Shown here in pieces: positions 54,550 to 62,050 of a stretch of DNA of 64,000 bases. This stretch comes from CAZMGY01 sp964565945 [NCBI: uncultured bacterium] (GTDB lineage: Bacteria > GCA-001730085), in NCBI GenBank assembly GCA_964565945.1, contig CAZMGY010000012.1, forward strand, positions 62,001 to 126,000. The letters are read 5' to 3'. The notes beneath the pieces were generated by a model that made no database searches, was not told the DNA's origin, and saw only the letters and a program-made list of their open reading frames with translations. The position numbers and the translations under genes are program-made. Each line of letters opens with the position of its first letter. Position 1 is the stretch's first letter.

Positions 54550-55656
54550 TTACACAATGAGATTTTTTGAATCAATATCGAAGAAGTGAATCTTGCTCAT
54601 ATCTAAGACAAATTCAATTTCTTGATTGATAGATACTTGGCTATTGGAATTCACTTTGGCAATCACAGTTTCTCCCAACACTTTCAAATAAAGAAAAATC
54701 TCTGCACCCATAGGTTCAATCATCTCGACGCGTGCTTTAAAAATGTTGTCGGTTGGGTTGTCTGTGACGAAGAGTTTGTCGTAAATATCCTCAGGACGCA
54801 CACCAAAGGTAACTTTTCTATTGGCATAAGGTGTCAGTTTTTCTTCCATGTCTTTAATGATGCGAACTTTAAAGTTATCTTGCAAGCCCTGGAAGTAAAG
54901 ACCCTTTTTATCTTTCACAACAAGACCTGCTAAAAAGTTCATGGGTGGGGTGCCGATAAAGCTGGCAACAAATTTATTGGAAGGGTTTTGATAGAGGGGA
55001 ATAGGAGCATCAACCTGTTGAATGATACCATCCTTCATAACAACGATACGATCACCCATTGTCATGGCCTCAGCCTGATCGTGAGTTACGTAGATCATTG
55101 TGGCTTTAAGACGAGTATGAAGTTTGCTCAATTCGCTACGCATTTCGGTTCTCATTTTAGCATCCAAGTTACTCAAAGGTTCATCGAACAAGAAGACTTT
55201 GGGTTTACGCACAATGGCACGACCTACCGCGACGCGCTGGCGTTGACCACCAGACAATTGGCGAGGTTTGCGATGCAACAATTCGGTGATATTAAGAATT
55301 TCAGAGGCTTCTTGCACACGATGGTGAATTTCGGTTTTGGGATAGTTGCGTAGTTTGAGACCAAAAGCCATGTTATCAAAAACAGTCATGTGTGGGTAAA
55401 GGGCATAATTTTGAAAAACCATAGCAATATCGCGATTTTTAGGCGAAACATGGTTGATCAGGGTATCCTCGATGAACATTTCGCCCGAAGAGATATCTTC
55501 TAGTCCAGCCACCATGCGAAGGGTTGTAGATTTTCCACAGCCCGAAGGTCCGACCAAAACTACAAATTCTTCATCTTTGATTTCCAAATTTACATTTTTG
55601 ACAGCATGAAAATCATCGTAAAACTTATCGACATTATTGAGCAATACGCGAGCCAT
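54550..55656 (-). CDS. ABC transporter ATPase of the MsmX/UgpC/MalK type
   Basis: Energises carbohydrate importers. Walker A GPSGCGKST, Q-loop VFQNYALYPHMTV, signature LSGGQRQRV, Walker B VFLFDEPLSNLDAKMR and the H-loop are intact. The C-terminal ~130 residues are the TOBE/OB regulatory region with FGVRPEDI. 368 residues. ATG 55656 gives MARVLLNNVDKFY, the family start. Nine C lie between this ATG and the AGGAG-type site, encoding three prolines if translation began upstream. It likely serves the two permeases on the other strand. Its own promoter is at 55719-55747. Confidence 0.93.
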   Translation of the reverse strand: MARVLLNNVDKFYDDFHAVKNVNLEIKDEEFVVLVGPSGCGKSTTLRMVAGLEDISSGEMFIEDTLINHVSPKNRDIAMVFQNYALYPHMTVFDNMAFGLKLRNYPKTEIHHRVQEASEILNITELLHRKPRQLSGGQRQRVAVGRAIVRKPKVFLFDEPLSNLDAKMRTEMRSELSKLHTRLKATMIYVTHDQAEAMTMGDRIVVMKDGIIQQVDAPIPLYQNPSNKFVASFIGTPPMNFLAGLVVKDKKGLYFQGLQDNFKVRIIKDMEEKLTPYANRKVTFGVRPEDIYDKLFVTDNPTDNIFKARVEMIEPMGAEIFLYLKVLGETVIAKVNSNSQVSINQEIEFVLDMSKIHFFDIDSKNLIV

Positions 55657-55718
55657 GGGGGGGGGCTTCTCCTCTTCACCAAAAGTCACACACCTAAATA
55701 ATTTAAATATACCCAACT

Positions 55719-55747
55719 ATTATAATCAATTGTTAATTTTTAGTCAA
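55719..55747 (-). promoter_or_regulatory. Promoter for the ABC ATPase-cyclase operon
   Basis: Read on the minus strand: TTGACT (55747-55742), a 17-base spacer, TATAAT (55724-55719). It is near-consensus and leaves a leader of roughly 55 bases before the ATG at 55656. Confidence 0.85.
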
Positions 55748-55889
55748 ATATGATTTCCTATTCATGCTGGAGTGAGTCGTTTTTAAGTCAGTCCAGGACA
55801 GAGCCGATCAACCCCTAATTTAGGGATCAATGAGTAGATCCCGTGGTTAAGCCAGGGGATGAGGAAGTTTGATAGCATAGGTGTTTTCT

Positions 55890-57704
55890 TTAGCCTTGCC
55901 GTTTTTTCTTTTTGCGCTCATTTTCATCCAGAATGGCTTTGCGTAAACGAATATTCTCAGGAGTCACTTCCACCAATTCATCATCATTTATAAAAGCAAT
56001 GCATTGTTCCAAAGACATAAGGGGTGGAGGAGTTAGTGTGATATTGTCGTCTGAGCCTGATGCACGTACGTTGGTCAACTTTTTACCTTTGGAGGGATTC
56101 ACCACCATATCTTCTTCACGGGAGTTTTCTCCAATAATTTGACCTTTGTAGACATTGATGGCTGGACCTAAAAAGAGCTTGGCCCGATCTTGCAAATTGG
56201 ACAGTGCGTAGCTATTGGTGGTTCCATTTTCCATCACGATGATAGCCCCATTTTTACGATTTTTGATGTCACCAGCATAGGGACCGTATTCACTAAAAAC
56301 GTAGTTCATTTGTCCCATCCCTTTGGTGTCTGTCATAAACTCGGACTTGAAACCAAGTAGTCCACGGGTTGGAATTTTGTACTTAATGCGTGTTAGGTCA
56401 CGGTCTTGCTCCATTGAAAGCAAGTGCCCTTTACGTGTGCCAAGGTTTTCGATCACTTTGCCGCTGTATTCGTCATCGACATCAACGGTGAGCTCTTCGT
56501 AGGGTTCGAGGCGTTGACCTTCTTCTTCCTTAAAAATTACTTTGGGGCGTGTGACTTGAAATTCGTAACCTTCACGTCGCATTTTTTCGATCAGTACAGA
56601 TAAATGCAATTCTCCACGTCCAGCCACTTCAAAACCAACTGTCTCTTTAAGCTCGGTCACTTTAAGCGCAATGTCGGTGAGTGTCTCTTTCTCCAAACGA
56701 TCTTTGATATGGCGAGAAGTGACATAATCGCCTTCACGACCAGAAAAAGGCGAATCATTCGGAATAAAATGCATCGTCAGCGTGGGGGGATCAATGAGAA
56801 CCGCAGGAAGTGGTTGAGGGTTTTGCGGGTCTGTTACCGTTTGACCTACGGTGATGGATTCTACTCCAGCAATAGCAACAACATCACCAGCTTGTGCGTT
56901 ATCAATCTCTTTCATGTCGTTGCCCTTGAAGTGATAAATTTTAGTGATGCGACAGGCTGTTCTCGCTTCATCATCACCGCTTGTTACTAAAATTTCTTGA
57001 TTTATTTTGAGGGTGCCTTGGAAAATACGCCCAATAGCTAAGCGACCCAGAAAGGAAGAATAACTGATTGAACTGATCAAAAGTTGCAAGGGTTGATCAA
57101 GAGCTCCTTGAGGTGCCAGAACTTCTTTGACAATAGTATCAAAGAGGGGTTCCATGTTAACGTTTTCGTCTTCGAGTCTGTATTTGGCATAACCATCGCG
57201 AGCCGAAGCATACATGAGCGGAAAGTCTAAAAGTTCATCTGGAGCGTCCAGTTGAACCATAAGGTCGAAAACTTGATCGTGGACCCAGTCGCAACGCGAC
57301 GCTGGCTTATCTATCTTATTGATCACAACGATTACTTTAAGTTTGAGTGCTAAGGCCTTTTTTAAAACAAAATAGGTTTGAGGCATCGGGCCTTCGGCCG
57401 CATCCACCAAAAGAAGAACTGCATCGGCCATTTGCAAAACGCGCTCGACTTGTCCACCAAAATCGGCGTGGCCCGGGGTGTCGATGATATTGATGCGGTG
57501 CCCTTTGTAATCAAAGGAGCCATTTTTGGCTGTGATCGTGATTCCGCGTTCACGCTCTTGATCCATGGAGTCCATCATGCGTTCAGCAACATTTTGATTG
57601 TTGCGGAACAGACCACTTTGGCGAAAAAGCTGATCCACAAGTGTTGTTTTACCGTGGTCAACGTGGGCAATAATGGCAATATTACGGATATCGGACTGGT
57701 TCAC
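55890..57704 (-). CDS. typA: Ribosome-associated GTPase TypA/BipA
   Basis: An EF-G-like GTPase that assists 50S assembly and stress or cold growth. G1 [10 protein letters not shown]2 RGITI, G3 [11 protein letters not shown]4 NKID, then EF-G-like domains and the C-terminal BipA domain ([18 protein letters not shown]). 604 residues. It uses a GTG start with an AAAGGAG site. It stands alone on the minus strand. Confidence 0.96.
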   Translation of the reverse strand: MNQSDIRNIAIIAHVDHGKTTLVDQLFRQSGLFRNNQNVAERMMDSMDQERERGITITAKNGSFDYKGHRINIIDTPGHADFGGQVERVLQMADAVLLLVDAAEGPMPQTYFVLKKALALKLKVIVVINKIDKPASRCDWVHDQVFDLMVQLDAPDELLDFPLMYASARDGYAKYRLEDENVNMEPLFDTIVKEVLAPQGALDQPLQLLISSISYSSFLGRLAIGRIFQGTLKINQEILVTSGDDEARTACRITKIYHFKGNDMKEIDNAQAGDVVAIAGVESITVGQTVTDPQNPQPLPAVLIDPPTLTMHFIPNDSPFSGREGDYVTSRHIKDRLEKETLTDIALKVTELKETVGFEVAGRGELHLSVLIEKMRREGYEFQVTRPKVIFKEEEGQRLEPYEELTVDVDDEYSGKVIENLGTRKGHLLSMEQDRDLTRIKYKIPTRGLLGFKSEFMTDTKGMGQMNYVFSEYGPYAGDIKNRKNGAIIVMENGTTNSYALSNLQDRAKLFLGPAINVYKGQIIGENSREEDMVVNPSKGKKLTNVRASGSDDNITLTPPPLMSLEQCIAFINDDELVEVTPENIRLRKAILDENERKKKKRQG

Positions 57705-58254
57705 ATTTAAACTCCTTTTATTATAGATAATTTACTAACAATTTTACGTTAAACCTGGTGCGGGGTCAAGCATGGATTTAGTGTGAAACTTTTACACTTC
57801 ACACGAGATTAAGAGATGTGTTGTAGAATACAAGACCGTTGCAAAATAAATTAAAACCTACCCAGACACCCTCAATTATCACATTTTTCTAAAATATAAC
57901 GATTTTTTCTTATTTTTTAACTTGTCTTTGCCTGTTTTTTCCCAAAATCATCTAAATAATGTTACTTTGGGCGCAACTCTGCATCTCGTTCACGCACAAT
58001 ACACTTGCTTTGCCATTAAGTTCGGTATTTGGCCATGTTTATCTTTACGGGTTCTATGAGTAATAAATGGTTGAGAGAATTAGAGGGTTTGCTTCTTTAT
58101 TTACTATAGGTTTATTTGATCAAATAGGTATTTTTTGGGTGATATTTTGCAATGATCTTAATAATTATTGCCCCCCATGCCCATCCATTCAGGTATAATG
58201 AATCTATATTGTTGGAGTTGTTATTGGATTAAGTAAAAAAAAGGAAATGATGAT
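57705..58254. other. AT-rich intergenic region, no gene
   Basis: About 550 bases with stops in all frames. The 5' part carries the typA ribosome-binding site and probably its promoter. A short inverted repeat (GTGTGAA 57781-57787 with TTCACAC 57798-57804) could be an operator. A TATAAT at 58194-58199, without a good -35, may serve the small lipoprotein. Base composition is more AT-rich than the neighbours. Confidence 0.5.
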
Positions 58255-58662
58255 ATGAGGATGAGCAAAACGATACCATTATTAGGTTTTATTTTTTTTA
58301 TCTCGACTTGTTTTACAGGATGCTCAACAGTAATGGCCGTTAAAGGTTCCGATAGAAAAGATCTATCCGTTATTGCAATCGGAGCAAGCAGAGATAGTGT
58401 GATAGCAGAACTAGGCTCCCCTATATTTTCAGAAAAAACAGAAACTGAGTATTATGACATTTTTAATTTTAAGCAGGGTTCAGGTAAATTTTTAGCCGCA
58501 GGGAAAAGTTTGTTATATGGTACAGCAGCCGTATGTACTATTGGACTATCGGAAGTGATTGCTACTCCCTTAGAAGGATCATTAAATAACAAAAAAGTTA
58601 AACTAAAGATTTTCTACGACGAAAAAAGAAATGTCAAAGAAATTGTTAATATGACAGTCTAA
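58255..58662 (+). CDS. Small lipoprotein, possibly BamE/SmpA-like fold, unknown function
   Basis: 135 residues with a lipobox FTGC (Cys near 23) and an AAAGGAAA site. The segment KGSDRKDLSVIAIGASRD followed by VIAELGSP is the kind of lead-in seen in short lipoproteins with a BamE-like beta-alpha fold. It ends in a strand KLKIFYDEKRNVKEIV. It is AT-rich and lies between typA and an IS relic, so it may have arrived by transfer. No specific function can be assigned. Confidence 0.75.
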   Translation: MRMSKTIPLLGFIFFISTCFTGCSTVMAVKGSDRKDLSVIAIGASRDSVIAELGSPIFSEKTETEYYDIFNFKQGSGKFLAAGKSLLYGTAAVCTIGLSEVIATPLEGSLNNKKVKLKIFYDEKRNVKEIVNMTV

Positions 58663-58749
58663 TAGTTTTTTCAACGTAAAAAACTACTTAACCACTATTT
58701 TTTTTACTTAAAGCAGTATATTAATGTCTCTTAACACTTGATTAAGCAA

Positions 58750-59790
58750 GCCGTGGTATTCTGCTTGGCATTCAATCATTAGCAGCAAAATTGCCACAAG
58801 GCATTTGTTTTGCCCCAAAATCATCTTTTAACCCTTATAATAGGATTTTCACTATCCTCTGCTCTTTTGATTTGGGTTCTTTGCACGATTAAATCAAAAA
58901 CTTTGCCTTTGTTGTCTTTAACATCAATAAAATGTTGCCTTTTAAAGATGGTTTGCGCCTCAACATCATTTCCTTGTTTATCAAGTAAAGGCTGCCACTT
59001 ATTATTTTTATCAAGCATAATATCTTTGAGGGATTTGCACATCTTTGCTCTAATGGCAAATTCAATGTTGTTGTCAAAATAATACTCAATGATTTTGCCT
59101 TGATAGCCAGCAGTATCAATACGCAACTTATTTACCTTGACACCCTAAGGCAAAGCACTTTAACAGTGTTTTAATAAACCAAAGATTGTCTTTTGCTGGT
59201 GAAGTATTGCCCGCCCTAAAGTCGGTGGCTACTATTATGCCCTGCTTGGGCAATGTGGCCCAGCATTGGCATATAGCCCTTGTGTTTTTTATAACTCCAT
59301 TGGGCATCGGCTTTATTGGCAATCACCTCAGAGGCATCAATATCAAGCGTAATATTTTTACAGTTGTGCAAGGTGGCAGCGAGCAAAGTTTTATTAACTT
59401 CTGATAAGGCTCTAATACCTTGATTGTTTTTACCCAAGCCTCTTAAGCAACTACCAAAATGCCTTGTGGTCTTGGTCTTTTTTGTTGAAGCAGTAAAAAT
59501 AAGGCTTTGTCTTTGGCAATATGGATGGTGTCATCCAGACATTTCCCACCTTCGTGTTGACTTAGTAGTAAGGTATTGATAAAAGTTGAAACTTTAAGAG
59601 CAGTATTGCTATTTAAAGCAGAGAAGTGCTGGTCAATGGCTTTTTTTTATCAAGGGTAAGTGATTGCATTAAATGTGCGGGTGCTAACAAGCCTGTGTGG
59701 GCAATTAGAAGTTCGTTGGTGGGGGTGAGTTTATAGTTTAAAATATTCATAAGCACAGAAGTTTGGTTAATGCTTAGGTTGAAAGCATTA
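58750..59790 (-). mobile_element. Broken IS1380-type transposase
   Basis: On the minus strand the reading starts at ATG 59750 (MNILNYKLTPTNELLIAHTG, then LLAPAHLMQSL). It then runs through at least three frame changes: LSQHEGGKCLDDTIHIA; EVNKTLLAATLHNC with LDIDASEVIANKADAQWSYKK; GIIVATDFRAGNTSPAKDNL; and MRIDTAGYQGKIIEYYFDNNIEF. The conserved late motif QMPCGNFAAN appears only after a large internal deletion (about 58770-58815). These pieces are in the right order for an IS1380-family DDE transposase. The element is clearly inactive. Terminal repeats were not found by eye. Confidence 0.75.
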
Positions 59791-59832
59791 TACCAGTTGG
59801 AATTTCTGCGCTTTTTTGTTTTCTATTTTTGG

Positions 59833-59892
59833 AATACCCCCCCCCTCCCCGTTGATTGATTTTATCAACCGGGAGGGGGGGGTATTTTTTAT
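59833..59892. terminator. G/C-tract hairpin downstream of ppiA
   Basis: Left arm 59833-59856 includes nine C, then T, then four C; right arm 59864-59886 includes three G, A and eight G. With one mismatch and one bulge they form a stem of about 22 bp with a seven-base loop. A run of T follows on the plus strand only (59885-59890), so termination is best in the plus direction, though it lies just past the minus-strand ppiA stop. Confidence 0.7.
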
Positions 59893-59903
59893 CTGGTATG
59901 CGA

Positions 59904-60473
59904 TTAACGTTGAATGATTACACGGCGGATCACAACATTGTTCAAAGGACGGTTTTGACGGCCAGTAGGTACGGAACCAATTGATTGCAGCGTTTGGTTT
60001 CCACGAATCAATTGACCAAAGATGGTGTAACCTCCATCAAGCCAAGGCGCGGGTTCAAGGGTGATGTAAAACTGAGAACCAGCTGTGTTAGGTCCACGAT
60101 GAGCCATGGCCAAAATACCCATTTTATCGTGTTTAAGATTGGGATGGATTTCGTCATTAATATTGTACCCAGGCCCTCCTGTTCCATTTCCAGAAGGATC
60201 CCCACCTTGAATCATAAAGTCCTTGATAACACGGTGAAAAATAAGGCCATCATAAAATCCTGCTTCGGACAATTTAATGAAGTTTTCAACCGTTTCGGGT
60301 GCTTTATCAGCATAGAGTTCCAAAACCATTGGTCCCATATTGGTTTCCAAAACAGCTACGGGGTTGTAGACAGGTTTGTTTCTTGTATCCTCTGTCACGG
60401 CATTTTTGCGATTACGTGGCGCACACCCAATAAAGGCCATAATAGCAAGAACAGCACACCATTTTTTTATCAT
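59904..60473 (-). CDS. Peptidyl-prolyl cis-trans isomerase, cyclophilin type, lipoprotein
   Basis: 189 residues: a lipobox FIGC (Cys near 17), a short linker, then a cyclophilin domain. It has FHRVIKDFMIQGGD, GTGGPGYNINDEI, AMAHRGPNTAGSQFYI and LDGGYTIFGQ, with the catalytic Arg in FHRV. It folds proline-containing proteins at the periplasmic membrane face. It has an AAAGGAG site just before the ATG. It is divergent from pdxH. Confidence 0.94.
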   Translation of the reverse strand: MIKKWCAVLAIMAFIGCAPRNRKNAVTEDTRNKPVYNPVAVLETNMGPMVLELYADKAPETVENFIKLSEAGFYDGLIFHRVIKDFMIQGGDPSGNGTGGPGYNINDEIHPNLKHDKMGILAMAHRGPNTAGSQFYITLEPAPWLDGGYTIFGQLIRGNQTLQSIGSVPTGRQNRPLNNVVIRRVIIQR

Positions 60474-60622
60474 TTTCTCTTCTCCTTTTATATTTTAGGT
60501 AGAAATGGATTCATACACACAAGATATGGTAACATGACCTAGAATAAATTAACAAATTAAGAGTGTGTTCTTTGTTCCGAAATTTATTGAAATAAAAGTT
60601 CAAAAATAAGGAAAGACCTCCT

Positions 60623-61270
60623 ATGATGAGTCCAGAGAAAATTGTTGAATTGAATCGTGAATATCAAGATCATGGAATTCATGAGCATGAAATGAAAAGT
60701 AATCCTTTTGAGCAATTCCATCAATGGTTTAAAGAGATGGTTCGCGTTGATTCTCTCAGTGCTAATGCGATGGTTCTTGCAACAGCCAATGCTCACGGCC
60801 AATGCTCGGTGCGTACAGTTTTGCTTAAGCGTTATGATGACCGAGGGTTTGTTTTTTATACCAATTACAACAGTGATAAAGCCAAAGAAATTCAGGTAAA
60901 TCCTTGGGTGGCCGTTAATTTTCATTGGCCACAATTGCAACGTGATATTCGCATTGCAGGTGAAATCCAAAAGTTGGATCAGGAAACGTCTCGGGATTAT
61001 TTTTATAGTCGTCCTCGAAAAAGTCAAATTGCAGCTTGGGCGTCTCAACAAAGTGGTTTGTTGGAGAGTCGAGCGGCCTTGGAACAGCTTTTTCAGGAAA
61101 CGAGTGCCTTGCATGAAGGTCAAGAGATTCCTTATCCTGAGTTTTGGGGAGGATATCTGATCATTCCTCAAAGGTTTGAATTTTGGCAAGGGCGCAGTAA
61201 TCGTTTACATGATCGCATTGTTTATACCCATGGGTCGGACTCTTGGATGAAACAGCGTTTCGCTCCCTAA
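60623..61270 (+). CDS. pdxH: Pyridoxamine/pyridoxine 5'-phosphate oxidase
   Basis: An FMN enzyme that makes pyridoxal phosphate. The 215-residue protein has MVLATANAHGQCSVRTVLLK, FYTNYNSDKAKEI, VAVNFHWPQLQRDIRI, SQIAAWASQQS and the C-terminal RSNRLHDRIVY, all matching PdxH. Start ATG 60623 or 60626. The next gene begins four bases after the stop. Confidence 0.95.
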   Translation: MMSPEKIVELNREYQDHGIHEHEMKSNPFEQFHQWFKEMVRVDSLSANAMVLATANAHGQCSVRTVLLKRYDDRGFVFYTNYNSDKAKEIQVNPWVAVNFHWPQLQRDIRIAGEIQKLDQETSRDYFYSRPRKSQIAAWASQQSGLLESRAALEQLFQETSALHEGQEIPYPEFWGGYLIIPQRFEFWQGRSNRLHDRIVYTHGSDSWMKQRFAP

Positions 61271-61274
61271 GTTA

Positions 61275-62030
61275 ATGAAGACTGCTATCAAGACTTTTTC
61301 TATCGGTGACTTATCGTTTGATTACACATGGAATCGTCGAAAACGGCGTAAATATGTTTCTTTAAAAGTCGAAGCTAACAATTGCGTGGTTGTTCAATTG
61401 CCTTGGATTTGTTCTCGTCAAAATATTCCTCGCATTTTAAAGCGGCACAAAGATTGGATTAAAGATCAGTTTCAAAAAAACACTCAAAGAGGCCTTTATC
61501 GTTCTAAGCAATGGGTCGAAGGCGAGGTGTTTGACTTTTTGGGTTACAGCTATGTGCTGAAGTTAAATTCTCAAATAATGCCTCGTCTTTTTGATTTGCA
61601 ACGGCAGTCCGTTGTTGTGCAAGGATCGTCGTGGTTTTTGAATATAGATATAGCTTGGAGCCAAGCAGAGACAGAAGCGTGGTTAGCTAAAAAAATAGAG
61701 CGCCATTACCGCCGTGAGGCGGAACATTTTTTAGTGCAGAGATGTCACCATTATGCTCAGATGCTGGATGTACAACCCCATTCGATCCGCATACGGGCCC
61801 TTAAGTCTCGTTGGGGGAGTTGCTCACTTATAGGTGACCTTGTTTTCAATTGGAAGTTGATGATGGCTCCAGTTTCTATTGTGAATTATGTGGTGATTCA
61901 CGAACTTTGTCATATTCATGAGCATAATCATTCGCCTCAGTTTTGGTCTTGGGTCGAGCTGATTGACCCCGATTATTGTGAACATAAAAGATGGTTGAAA
62001 GAACAGGGACACTTGTTGGATTTGTTTTAA
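61275..62030 (+). CDS. YgjP-type (DUF45) zinc metallopeptidase
   Basis: 251 residues. The central-to-C-terminal part has WGSCSLIGDLVFNWKLMMAP and the zinc site VIHELCHIHEHNHSPQFW (HELCH with a later His), the WLM/M48-like arrangement of DUF45 proteins. The N-terminal RRKRRKYVSLKVE is also typical. Substrate unknown; relatives are often near restriction or repair genes but here it follows pdxH directly. Confidence 0.9.
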   Translation: MKTAIKTFSIGDLSFDYTWNRRKRRKYVSLKVEANNCVVVQLPWICSRQNIPRILKRHKDWIKDQFQKNTQRGLYRSKQWVEGEVFDFLGYSYVLKLNSQIMPRLFDLQRQSVVVQGSSWFLNIDIAWSQAETEAWLAKKIERHYRREAEHFLVQRCHHYAQMLDVQPHSIRIRALKSRWGSCSLIGDLVFNWKLMMAPVSIVNYVVIHELCHIHEHNHSPQFWSWVELIDPDYCEHKRWLKEQGHLLDLF

Positions 62031-62050
62031 AACTGCGTTAGAATACCCTC

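Noticed and set aside
59204-59437. Separate small genes in the 58.8-59.8 kb region
   Set aside because: Their peptides are consecutive pieces of a single broken IS1380-type transposase.
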